This document shows positions 9,189-19,400 of a stretch of DNA of 64,000 bases, piece after piece (the first letter of the stretch is position 1; the number at the start of each line of letters is the position of its first letter). The position numbers and the translations under genes are program-made. Under the pieces are notes generated by a model. The model was not told where the DNA came from and ran no database searches. It was given only the letters and a program-made list of their open reading frames with translations. The stretch lies in NCBI GenBank assembly GCA_016706365.1, contig JADJJU010000009.1, positions 13,501 to 77,500 on the forward strand, given 5' to 3'. The stretch is from Saprospiraceae bacterium. Its GTDB lineage: Bacteria > Bacteroidota > Bacteroidia > Chitinophagales > Saprospiraceae.

Positions 9189-10643
9189 ATGCAGCAATTC
9201 CTGGGTATACATCGCGGATATTTCACCTTGATTTTTGCAATTCTCTTGTGTCTTTTCTTTCAGTTCTACAGCCCACCTGATGATTTTCCGCCATTGGGCT
9301 GGAAGTTGTTGGGAATAACTTTTATGATGATCATTTTCTGGATTAGCGAATGGGTTCCTTTTGCAGTTACAGCTTTAATTCCATTGCTATTATTTCCCGT
9401 TTGTGGGATCGCCAGTCTAAAGGAAGCTGCTGTTCAATATGCCAATCCTGTTATATTTCTTTTTCTTGGAGGCTTCCTAATTGCTATATCTTTGGAAAAA
9501 ACTGATCTTCACAAGCGAATAGCGCTGAATATTATAAAGAGGACAGGAAGTTCTTTCACCGGGGTGCTGCTTGGATTTATGTTGGCGACAGCTTTACTGA
9601 GTATGTGGATGAGTAATACAGCTACTACAGTAATGATGATGGCAATAGCTGTGCCTGCGATTAAAACAATTTTTAGCCAGGATGAAAATCCTGCACATCG
9701 CACTCAATTTGCCACCTTTCTATTGTTGAGTATTGCATATTGTTCCAGTATTGGAGGAATAGCTACAATCATAGGGACTCCAACTAATGCAGTATTATAT
9801 GGACTCCTGGAGTCCACAAAAGGTATTGAACTTGGGTTTGTACAATGGATAGGATATGCGCTTCCCATTGCTGTGTTAATGTTTCTTTTTTTATATTTTT
9901 ATTATCGTGCCAAGTTAAAGCCACTTAATAATCGGGCTGACAGCCCTCTCATTAAAGCAATGGCGGAGCAACCACTTAAAGAACTGGGTAAGCTTAACAA
10001 AGCGCAAAAAATTGTCGGTGTAATATTCCTTCTTATAGTTTTCTTGTGGATATTCCGATCATTAATCAATGACCTGTTCGGTACAAAAGTGCTGGATGAC
10101 ACTGTAATTGCATTACTTGGAGGAGTTTTGCCGTTTCTTATTCCCGTTAAATTTGGCACAAAGTCCTTTATCGTTAAATGGGAAGATACCTTACATCTCC
10201 CCTGGAATATCCTTTTATTATTTGGTGGAGGATTAAGTCTGGCTGCGGCGATGGAATCCACCGGCTTGGTAAACTGGGCTGCAAATTGGATGGTAAATTC
10301 TTCCGGCTCATCATTGATATTAATGTCAATTTTGCTACCGGCCTTGATGCTATTCCTAACTGAATTAATGGGAAATGTCGCATTGGCATCTCTTTTTCTT
10401 CCATTAACAATTCAAATATCTACTTTGCTTGGAGTACCTGTTGAATACTTTGCTTTTCCTGCAACTATTGCAGCAAGTTTTGCATTTATGTTGCCTATTT
10501 CGACACCCCCCAATGCCATTGTCTACGGCTTAGGTTATTTCAGTATTAATCAAATGATAAAGGGCGGGTTTTGGCTAAATATCGTCGGTTTGATAATCGT
10601 TTGCCTTTACAATTATGTTTACTTTTTTGTTTTTAAAATGTGA
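9189..10643 (+). CDS. SLC13/DASS-family anion:sodium symporter
   Basis: A 484-residue transporter with about eleven to twelve hydrophobic segments and the two substrate/sodium hairpin motifs of the divalent anion:Na+ symporter family: SNTATT near residue 142 and TPPNAIVYG near 438, with IIGTPTNAVLYG between them. The family imports di- and tricarboxylates such as succinate and malate, or sulfate in some members. The exact substrate cannot be told. Length is typical. It follows the receiver gene by 63 bp and could be co-transcribed with it, which would make it a possible regulated target or a C4-dicarboxylate input. Confidence 0.88.
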   Translation: MQQFLGIHRGYFTLIFAILLCLFFQFYSPPDDFPPLGWKLLGITFMMIIFWISEWVPFAVTALIPLLLFPVCGIASLKEAAVQYANPVIFLFLGGFLIAISLEKTDLHKRIALNIIKRTGSSFTGVLLGFMLATALLSMWMSNTATTVMMMAIAVPAIKTIFSQDENPAHRTQFATFLLLSIAYCSSIGGIATIIGTPTNAVLYGLLESTKGIELGFVQWIGYALPIAVLMFLFLYFYYRAKLKPLNNRADSPLIKAMAEQPLKELGKLNKAQKIVGVIFLLIVFLWIFRSLINDLFGTKVLDDTVIALLGGVLPFLIPVKFGTKSFIVKWEDTLHLPWNILLLFGGGLSLAAAMESTGLVNWAANWMVNSSGSSLILMSILLPALMLFLTELMGNVALASLFLPLTIQISTLLGVPVEYFAFPATIAASFAFMLPISTPPNAIVYGLGYFSINQMIKGGFWLNIVGLIIVCLYNYVYFFVFKM

Positions 10644-10731
10644 AAATTTCAACACTTAACTTGCATCAGTGTTTAGCACATTGAGCTGTAATTAACTCCT
10701 ATGGCATTTTTTTATTACCTGATTTTATTAA

Positions 10732-11424
10732 ACATCTCTGATTTCAGGAACAGACTTCAGAAACCTGCAATCTAATGCAGCGTCAAAACCAGTTTTATAT
10801 TACGTTTATGATCCTCTATGCGGCTGGTGCTATGGATTTTCGCCTGTTATTACCAAAATTCACGAAAACTGGAAAGAGAAAATTGACATTGAAGTCATTT
10901 CAGGAGGAATGATATTGGAAGATAGGGTAGGGCCCGTTTCAGAAGTGGCACCTTATATCAAAACTGCCTATAAACGAGTGGAAGAAAGTACCGGAGTCAA
11001 ATTTGGAGAAGCTTATCTGGCAGATTTGCTGGGTGAAGGAAAAACAATTATGAATTCCTGGTATCTCTGTGTAGCCGTGACTGTTTTTAAATCGTTTGAC
11101 AAACAGAATCAGGTTGCTTTTGCTTCGGCATTGCAGAAGGCTGTCTATTTTAATGGAATGGCACCTGAGGATACTGAAGGGATTGCAAAACTTGCCGGAA
11201 GCTTTGGACTGGATCCAAAAGCATTTAAAGAATCAATGGATTCTGAGGAAATGAAGTACGCAACAAAGCAGGAATTTCAGTTTGCACAAGACCTTAGCGC
11301 TACCGGTTTTCCAACACTTGTCATCAAAGTTGGGGAAGAATATTTCCTGATGGCCAGAGGTTATGTGAGCTATGAGGTTCTTTCTGAAAGGCTTGAAAAA
11401 GCTATGCAACCTGCTACAAAATAG
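10732..11424 (+). CDS. DsbA-family thioredoxin-fold protein, 5' end unclear
   Basis: The frame contains PVLYYVYDPLCGWCYGFSPV with the redox motif CGWC (10819-10830), continues through the helical insertion of the DsbA/FrnE clan, and has the cis-proline segment TGFPTLVIKV. The first ATG in frame (10909) lies after the active site, so it cannot be the true start, and the frame is open upstream only to a TAA at 10729-10731 without any ATG, GTG or TTG. A hydrophobic start-like stretch (MAFFYYLILLNIS, from 10701) is present in another frame, so one or more indels near 10701-10760 are likely. The role would be thiol-disulfide exchange or isomerisation. Confidence 0.75.
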   Translation, partial: TSLISGTDFRNLQSNAASKPVLYYVYDPLCGWCYGFSPVITKIHENWKEKIDIEVISGGMILEDRVGPVSEVAPYIKTAYKRVEESTGVKFGEAYLADLLGEGKTIMNSWYLCVAVTVFKSFDKQNQVAFASALQKAVYFNGMAPEDTEGIAKLAGSFGLDPKAFKESMDSEEMKYATKQEFQFAQDLSATGFPTLVIKVGEEYFLMARGYVSYEVLSERLEKAMQPATK

Positions 11425-11486
11425 GCATTAGAAGAAAAATTTATTATATTGCATATTCACCATTTAATTACATAAATCAACACAAC

Positions 11487-12317
11487 ATGATGAAAAAATT
11501 ATTATTCATTCTACCGGCTCTGGTACTTTACGTATCATCCTCTGCACAATTGACATTACCTCAGCCAAGTTTGAAAGCAGTAGTAACTCAGACTGCGGGA
11601 CTTACGGATATCACGATTGATTACTCCAGCCCTGCTGTGAAAGGCAGAACGATCTGGGGAGGACTTCTGGATTATGATCAGGTTTGGAGAGCAGGCGCTA
11701 ATTCATCTACAAAGGTGACATTCAGCGAAGATGTAATGATTGATGGCAAGGATGTTAAAAAAGGAACTTACTCTGTATTTATTATTCCGAGAAACGGATC
11801 TGACTGGAGCTTTATTCTTAATAGTGTAGCTACAGCAGGAGAAGGCAACAGAAAAGATGCTGATGATGTAGTGAATGTAAAAGTAAAACCAACTGCAGTT
11901 CCTCATCGTGAGAGACTGGCTTACAGTGTGGTTGACTTTGATAATGACAAAGCTACTATCCAGATGGAATGGGAAAAAGTGAGAGTTTCTCTTCCTGTTA
12001 AATTAAATACAACTAAGCAGGCTGAAGCAAATCTTAACCGCCTTAACAATACATGGAGAGATTACAACAATGCTGCAAGATATGCACTGGAAGTAGGTAA
12101 CCACGACAAAGCCCTTGGCTATGTCAGCACATCCATTCAATTGACTGATCACTGGTGGAACAACTGGACAAAGGCTCAGGTATTGAATGCAATGGGTAAA
12201 AATAAAGAAGCTTACGAAGCTGCTTCCAAAGCTAAGAAAATGGGAGATGAAAACCCTGACGGATTCTTCTTCAAGGAAGATGTTGAAATGGCTTTAAAGA
12301 ACTGGAAGAAAATGTAA
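11487..12317 (+). CDS. DUF2911 domain secreted protein
   Basis: A 276-residue exported protein: Lys-rich start and hydrophobic core (MMKKLLFILPALVLYVSSSA) form a signal peptide. The DUF2911 domain, common in Bacteroidota and of unknown function, spans about residues 25-165, with the characteristic ITIDYSSPAVKGRTIWGG, VWRAGANSSTKVTF and KGTYSVFIIP segments. The C-terminal third is helical and resembles tetratricopeptide repeats (NAARYALEVGNHDKALGYV, then KAQVLNAMGKNKEAYEAASK). It stands alone between the DsbA-like gene and a terminator, so it is probably monocistronic. Confidence 0.9.
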   Translation: MMKKLLFILPALVLYVSSSAQLTLPQPSLKAVVTQTAGLTDITIDYSSPAVKGRTIWGGLLDYDQVWRAGANSSTKVTFSEDVMIDGKDVKKGTYSVFIIPRNGSDWSFILNSVATAGEGNRKDADDVVNVKVKPTAVPHRERLAYSVVDFDNDKATIQMEWEKVRVSLPVKLNTTKQAEANLNRLNNTWRDYNNAARYALEVGNHDKALGYVSTSIQLTDHWWNNWTKAQVLNAMGKNKEAYEAASKAKKMGDENPDGFFFKEDVEMALKNWKKM

Positions 12318-12345
12318 TTTGATCTGATACATTGAATTTCAAAAG

Positions 12346-12378
12346 GAGCAGCATAGCAATTATGTTGCTCTTTTTTTT
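12346..12378 (+). terminator. Rho-independent terminator after the DUF2911 gene
   Basis: GAGCAGCATA pairs with TATGTTGCTC across a five-base loop (one G-T pair), directly followed by eight T residues. Confidence 0.85.
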
Positions 12379-12545
12379 GCCTCGGGAGATAATTGGATTA
12401 AGGAGTGTGCTGATTATCAGGGTACTTTTTGGGGATTTGTTAGGAGATAAAGGCTAATTTGGATATATTTGAAATGAGTCATTGATGGATGATAGTACTT
12501 TCATGTGAAATCAAATTGTTCTACCAATCAGATTAATACAAGCGG

Positions 12546-14038
12546 ATGCCTGTTAAAACGGCTTTATTTTTAGTTTATACTCTATTCTTTACCTGTGAAT
12601 TTTGCTTCGCACAATCAGTCTATCTGAATAAAAATATTGATCAGCGAGGATCAGAAATAGCTTCAAATCTGATAGTGAAGGATTCCATACTTTTCCTGAC
12701 CGTATCTCATGGTGTAATATTGAATTTAGAGAATAGAAATACTCTGTACAAATTAAATGAAGATGGAAATTTGCAGGATAGCATTGTATTTCAATATGAC
12801 TCGATTATTTTTAATATTCGTGGTATACATGTAAATGCTATTTCAGGTGATGTACGTTTAGGGGGATCCATGTTAAAGAATAGAGATGAAGAGTACTGTG
12901 CATTCTTTTTGAAATATAGTTATACAACTAATGATTCAGAATTTATTAAGTATTGTGACGAATACCCTAAGTTGTTGAGAGATTTTAGATATATTAATCC
13001 TGAATATTATATTGGCGCAGGTATTATTTATATCAATGGATATAACCAGTTTTATCTTGTAAAGTACGACCAGGATGGTACCATTTTGTTTGAAAAAAAT
13101 TATGGTACCCCAGGCTATCAGGAAGCATGGTCAGTCGCCCAACTTCCAGACAGTGGTTATGTGATCGCAGGATGGGTAAGGCAGGGAAGTTCATTCGATT
13201 ATGATCTGATGTTGGTGCGTACTGACAAGGATGGGAATCAAAAATGGCTTAAGAAGTATGGTGGCCCCAACCATGATGGTGACGGCAATCATGTTCAGGT
13301 ATTGAAAAATGGCAATATCCTAATGTCTACCTGCCGACATGCCCTGTCCTCTACTCATTATGACTCCTGGTTGGCTATCATCAACCCTGCCAATGGTAAC
13401 ATCATCCTCGAAAAATACTATGTACAGGAGTGGAACAATTGTTTTTTTGCAAAACCCATTGAAATGGAAGATGGGGCCATTGTGATTGGTGGATACCGGG
13501 GTGTAGTGAATGAAGATAGCGCCAGGGTAATAAGATATGGATCTCTTACTAAAATTCATCCCAATGGCAATGTAGTTTGGGACAGACTTTTGTATTTCAA
13601 CCCACAAAACAATAATCGCATTCTGGGAATAACATCTGATCCTAAGGGCGGTTTCTGGGGCTATGGCTGGACTTATAACACCAACCAGGACGGTTGGCTG
13701 ATCAAGGTGGACAGCCTGGGATGTCCTTTTCCTGACTGTGACAGTATCAGCGTGAGTACCTGGGAAATATCGACAGAGGCAGGCATCAGTCTTCGAGCCT
13801 ATCCGAATCCAGCCTCAGAAAATGCCATCATACATTATCAGTTTAGTAAGCAAGTAGCATCACCTATGCTGGAGATTTTGATCTGCATGGTAAAATGATA
13901 GCCCGGCTACCCCTCAATGGGGAAACTCCTCAGGGAGATGTGTGGATGGATCTGAGCGACTGGGTTCCCGGCTTGTATGTGATGCGCATTGTGTCTAAGG
14001 GGCAAATTCTGGCGACTGGAAAGATGCTGAAGGGTTAA
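12546..14038 (+). CDS. Secreted beta-propeller-like protein with type A T9SS sorting signal, one frameshift
   Basis: An exported protein of about 497 residues. A signal peptide (MPVKTALFLVYTLFFTCEFC, then FAQS) precedes repeated strands of the kind LVKYDQDGTILFEKNYG, DSGYVIAGWVRQG, LVRTDKDGNQKWLKKYGG and GNILMSTCR, which recall the blades of beta-propeller proteins of this phylum. The frame ends early at 13898, but restoring one T in the run 13876-13879 gives the complete type IX secretion domain: RAYPNPASENAIIHYQF, then LEIFDLHGKMIARLPL and PGLYVMRIVSKGQILATGKM to a stop at 14038. It is probably exported to the cell surface. Specific function unknown. Confidence 0.8.
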
Positions 14039-14079
14039 GAAAAAAACACTACATTTCTAGATAAACTGGCTGTTCAATC

Positions 14080-14115
14080 TGAAATCTGATTTCTGAAATC
14101 TGATTTCTGAAATCT
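14080..14115. repeat. Tandem 14-mer repeat between convergent genes
   Basis: TGAAATCTGATTTC occurs at 14080-14093 and 14094-14107 with a partial third copy running up to the stop codon of the UbiD gene. Each unit is itself nearly palindromic. A GGCTGTT word (14068-14074) precedes it, as in other repeat islands of this window. Confidence 0.85.
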
Positions 14116-15949
14116 TTATCCCCAATCTTCCAGCACAGCTCCTTTCTTAAACAAGTGTTCAATTCTCCGGATACTGGCATCATCTTCTTCCAGTCCGGGA
14201 GCATGATGTGTTTTAATGCGGGCATCGATGATCAATGGCCCTTTACATCCCCAATGCTTGTGATCTGTAAAGCTGTCCACGCCATGGATATCATGAGATG
14301 GATTAGCTCTTGTAAATGTAACCCAGACGAAATTATTGATATTTGCAGCCGTAAACACGACTTTCGTCTGCAATCACAATCAGTGGCCAGGAATTTAGAT
14401 TCTGAGCTTGCAATACATCTCTCAATTGCTTTATTTCAGTCTCTGCAGATGTCTGATCTTTCCAGGAAATTCCTTGAATAATCATTACACCCGGCAGTGC
14501 AATAAATGGTTCGGAAAATCCTTCCGTCAATTTCAGATCTGTAGGTATCTCAGTTGATAGTGTTCTGATAGCCGGACCACAAGCTGCAATGACTACCTTA
14601 CTTCCAGCATTCCATCCTGATCCGGAGTAATCCAAAGTGTCGATAGTTGTTTTGGTTTGAAAATGCAGATCTCTTGTCCAGTCTACTCTCTCCAGCATGT
14701 GCTTAAAGAATTGTGGTAGATTTTTAGCACTCAACTCAGGATGATCATTGGCAGCGGCGATCCAGAGGAACTTAGCTAGTGAAGTTTGCCCGCTGCCTAA
14801 TATTCTGTTGGCTATGGTCAATATTTCTTCTGGTTTCTGATCTCTGAAAGGCATATAGCGCTCCCATCCGATAGCTACCAACAATGGATGCACCCCTGCC
14901 GCATCTACTGCATTGATTTCCTTCACACCGGGGAATTCCACAGCTGTTAATTCCTTTACCAATTGATGAATCAAATACCCGAAACTGGAATCTTCTGCAG
15001 GGGGTCTGCCTACCACTGTAAAATGCCAGAGTGGATCTTTTCTGTGATAGACTTTATCGACTTTCATAACCGGAAAATCATGCGCCAAACTGTAATATCC
15101 CAGGTGATCCCCAAATGGACCTTCTTTCTTTTTTTGATTTTTTAATATTTCACCTGTGATCACAAAGTCCGCATCCGAAGAGATGATATAACCACCTTCT
15201 CTGGTATACCGAAATCTCCTCCCATTGAGCAAACCGGCAAATGTAAGTTCAGACAATCCTTCCGGTAGGGGCATGATCGCAGAAAATGCATTGGACGGTG
15301 GTCCACCAACAAATATGCTCACTTTGAAAGGATGACCCAGGCGATTGTATTTTTCATGATGCACCCCAATTCCACGATGGATTTGATAGTGGAGTCCGAT
15401 TTCTTCATTGGGCAAATAATCATTTCCCGAAAGCTGAATTCTGTACATTCCGAGATTGGACTGCATGATGGAATTATTCTCAGGGTCCTGACTCATCACT
15501 TGTGGCAATGTGATGAATGCGCCTCCGTCCATTGGCCAGGATTTGATCTGTGGTAATTGATCTATGGTAGTGCTTCCATATTTGACCGGACTACCCATGA
15601 TACTTTTCATTGGAAGTCCTGTCAATGCAGTGAAAGGGGTAGTGGCATATTTCAGCGGCGACTTTAAAAAATCGGAAAAATCTGCCTTAAGTTCGATGAC
15701 CTTCTGTACCCTTTTGAGTGTATTTCTGAATATAAATTCTGTCCTGTCAATTGTACCATAAATATTGGAAATAGCCTGAAAAGGACTGCCTTTTACATTC
15801 TCAAATAGAAGCGCCGGACCACCTTTGTCAAATACTCTTCGATGAATTCCTGCCATATCCAGATTCGGATCGACCTGTTCCTTAATCCGAACCAGTTGTC
15901 CGGTTTTTTCAAGGTCATTCGCACATTCCCTCAGACTTTTGTAAGTCAT
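14116..15949 (-). CDS. UbiD-family decarboxylase, one frameshift near the C-terminus
   Basis: About 610 residues when joined, the usual length of large UbiD-type prenylated-FMN decarboxylases. Motifs: PALLFENVKGSPFQ, HYQIHRGIGVHH, FVGGPPSNAFSAIMPLPEG, the catalytic region KEGPFGDHLGYYS and WHFTVVGRPPAEDSSFG. The frame stops early after VIADES. Removing one base from the T3 run at 14362-14364 joins it to VVFTAANINNFVWVTFTRA, DIHGVDSF and HWGCKGPLIIDARIK, which is the family C-terminus. The likely role is decarboxylation of an aromatic acid in menaquinone biosynthesis; another aromatic substrate is possible. The stop lies against a tandem repeat. Confidence 0.85.
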
Positions 15950-16112
15950 ATGTATTGATTTTTCATGCTATTGATCCAATATAGGACCCTCGCCATTATT
16001 TCCTGCACCTTAAAGCATAAAATGTAAAAATTGTTGACATAACAATGTCAATTTCGGGCAGGATGGACTGGGTTTACTGGTGTGATTTTTAATGGCTGTT
16101 TATATTGGGGCA

Positions 16113-16130
16113 GACGCAAGGCATTACGTC
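16113..16130. repeat. Degenerate copy of the GCAATGCATTGC palindrome
   Basis: GACGCAAGGCATTACGTC differs at two positions from the perfect 18-base palindrome GACGCAATGCATTGCGTC, seen nearly intact at 41.68 kb and with changed arms at 50.86 kb. Confidence 0.6.
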
Positions 16131-16320
16131 ACAACTTGCGTGTAAACTTCCAAAAACCTGGCTTTATTTGTAGAGAGAGGACATATTTTAATTTGCCCCT
16201 ACTTGTGTTTAATCACCGGCTGTCACCCTGGCTGTTTACTAAACATCTCACCTTCTAAACTTCTAAACTCGTGTGAAGTTTTGCTTAACGCCTCAATCGG
16301 CTCTTTTGCTGTTAACTTAT

Positions 16321-16355
16321 TACTTACTACTTACTACTTACTACTTACTACTTAC
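16321..16355. repeat. Five tandem TACTTAC heptamers
   Basis: Exact head-to-tail repeats of a 7-base unit, flanked by GGCTGTT words. Part of the heptad-phased repeat class found in several gaps of this window. Confidence 0.9.
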
Positions 16356-16409
16356 GCCTTCCCGTCTCATCCGGCTGTTCAATTAACCGTGCAAACGGCT
16401 GTTTGTGTT

Positions 16410-19400
16410 TTACCTCATCAAACTTACTTCCCCATAGAAACTCTTAAGCGTTCCATCGGTAAATTCAACCTGTATACTATAAACAAATGTTGCAGGAATC
16501 ATAAGTTTGCTCTGATGGAAGCCATCCCAGCCATATTCTGACAGATTCGGTGGGAATTCTTTTCTGATGAATACTCTTTCTCCCCAACGATCAAAGATTT
16601 CCATGAATTTGATTTCTTTGATATTTTCTCCCCCATAGAGAGTAAAAGTATCATTGATTCCATCTCCGTTTGGAGAAAAACCTCCCGGAACAAAAGCATT
16701 ATGTCTCTTGAGGATATCGATCATAATCTGATCATCAGCTGTACAACCGTGGTTGTCAGTTATTTGAACAGAGACACTGGTTCGTTCTTCTATTTTTAAG
16801 CTGATGGATGGACACAGTGGACAATTTATATCAGTACTATCCGTCATCCAAAGATATTGTGAAATACTGTCAGGCGGAATTGTAGCATTTGCATTGATAT
16901 TGACATCAGTGCCCGGATCCACTGTAATTCCTCCACCCAAATCAACTAATAATCTCGGAGGCTCTGCTAATGTGAATTCCTGTGAAGTACTGCATCCGAA
17001 AGCATCTCTTGCAACCAAAGTATAAAATCCAGCCCCAAGAGAAGAGAACAATGTTGATCCGGAAAAGGGACCGTTATTCATGGAATATTGTACGGGAGCT
17101 GTACCACCGGATGTTGAAATTATTTCAATAATACCATCACGGAATCCAAAACAGGATGGAGATTTTGCTTCTACTTCCATTCTTGGTATAAGTCCCACAC
17201 TTATTGTAATACTGCTTGAATACATGCAAGCAGTTTCTCTGTAAATAACCTGAATCAAATGCTCTCCGGCACCGGCAAGTTTGGCACTAAAAACTCCCGT
17301 GCTTGCATTAATTATTCCAGGACCAGTCCAGGTAAATGAACCATTACCGGGACCGGGAGAAATCTGAACAGCCAGCGTCATATCCGGGGTCACATCTGAT
17401 AAGCAAATTGGGTCTACAGGTAAAATAACTATATTAACATCCGGACAGTTTACTGCTACACAAGTCGTTTCTGAGGGGACGCTATTCCCGCAAGGTCCAT
17501 TTCCAATTGCAACTATCTGAAAATTAACTGAAGATCCGGTTGCAAGCGGCTCTACCAAATGAGATGTAGTATAAATTGTGTCTGCATTTCCATTATCAAC
17601 AATAATAATATACCCAGAAGCACCCGGTACTGGATCCCATGTGAAAGTTACTGAGGTGAGAGTCCCGTTGCATTGAATCACCGGAGCTGGTAATGGAGAA
17701 TCCACCTGCACATCGAACGACGCCGGTTCTGATACACATCCATCTTTTGTGACTATCAATTCTATTGTTTTATTTCCGGGGATATCCCAGGTGATATTGT
17801 CAGGAATAGTAGAAGTTGCAGTATTAGGTACTCCATTATCGAAATCCCATGCAAAACTACCGTCTGCACTATCTCCCGTATAAGTTAAAACTGAGGCCTG
17901 TCCAATACATACAGGACTTTCCAATAAGAAAGAGGCGACTGGTGTAGGATTTACTTCAATGATAACCATGCTTTCATAAACACAATTATCTTCTGCATAA
18001 GTAGCAGTAATAGTATGCGAACCAACACCACTTAATCCCGGATCAAAACTTCCTGAAGCAGGATCTGAAATGCCATCACCACTCCATGTCAGAACTCCGT
18101 TACCGGAATTAGGATTAATATTTGCATTCAACTGAATAACAGAACTTTGAGGTATCAGACAGATGGGAGACACCGGATCAATGAGAACTTCAACATCTTC
18201 ACAATCCTGTGCGATACAGGTCAGTTCAGCAATCGAATTGCTGCATGGTCCGGGGTTTATGAACTCTACTTGTAGAGTCATGCTGATTCCGGGAGTGAGT
18301 CCTGTCGTGGTATATGTATTGCCTGTCTGAATTCCCATAGGTCCATCCAGAAGGGTAATAATTTGGCCGCTTGCCATAGGATCTGTATTCCATGAAAAAG
18401 TAATGCTGGAAGTATTAGTTTCGCAAGTGATGACTGGATCAGCCATTGGCTCTACAACTGCAACTGTTTGCTGAAAAGGTTCAGAGGTACAGCCATTTTC
18501 TGTGACTTGAAGACTTATAGTTTTGGCTCCACTATTTGACCAACTAACATCATGTGGACCAACACCTGACCCCGGGATAGCATTTCCGTTATTGAAGTCC
18601 CAGTCAAATTGCGCGCCTATGCTCCCGCTTCCAATGTATGTGATTACTGAGGATTGGTCAAGACAAATAGGAGAAGAAGCTGTGAAATCGGCCGTTGGAG
18701 TTTCATAAATCGTGATTTCTCCTGTGCCTGTATATGAACAATTCCCTTCTGTATATCTGAACCCAATCGCATGGACTCCTGGCCCGGCAATTGAAGGATC
18801 AAATATGCCCGTATCAGTATCAGTTATTCCGAGTCCTACCCATGTGACAGACCCTGAGGGATTTTGTGGAGTCACAATAAGATTCAGTGTTATTGGAGTT
18901 GTGGCTGTTGAGAGACAGATGGGCATTATTTCTTCGAAATCAAGCAGCACAGCAGGGCAATCTTCAGCCACGCAAGTTAACTCCGAACTCACAGGCCCAC
19001 AAGGATTATTTGTCAAAGCAGTCACTTCTATAGTGATAGCATCTCCGGGATTGAGACCGGTGAAAGCATAAGAATTACCACTTAAAGTTCCTGAAGGACC
19101 TGTGATAACGATAGCATCAAATCCAGTAACTCCCGGAATGTCTGCCCAGCTGAAAGTGATGTTTTCAGTATTTGTCGAGCATGTTATAAGTGGAGCTGCG
19201 ACAGGATTGGTGACAATTACAGGAAGACTGAATAAAGGAGAACTACAGCCATTTTCGCTAATAATTAATTCTACAGTTTTCGTTCCTGCAGTGGACCAAC
19301 TAACAGTGTGAGGACCGGCGCCATTTCCAGGTGTAGCGGAGCCAGTATCAAAATCCCAGGCAAATTGCATACTGCTATGAATTGGCAGTGTTTCAATTGT

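Larger units (their letters stand above)
15950..16409. other. Intergenic repeat island (no gene)
   Basis: About 460 bp holding only repeat structure: a small hairpin TTGACAT/ATGTCAA (16034-16051), a degenerate GACGC palindrome (16113-16130), four GGCTGTT words (16094, 16230, 16373, 16397), an eight-base quasi-repeat CTTCTAAA near 16253, and five tandem TACTTAC heptamers (16321-16355). Read on the minus strand the order is words, palindrome, as at 41.4 and 50.7 kb. Confidence 0.7.

Noticed and set aside
10701..10775. Separate short hydrophobic peptide before the DsbA-like gene
   Set aside because: More likely the displaced signal peptide of the same gene, although the exact repair could not be found.
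16203..16541. Coding frame of 112 codons across the repeat island
   Set aside because: It runs through TACTTAC tandem repeats and into the antisense of the giant adhesin gene; the translated text is repetitive and without homologous look.
18712..19071. Long plus-strand frames opposite the giant adhesin
   Set aside because: They are antisense shadows of a repetitive protein with biased codon use; no start context or domain.
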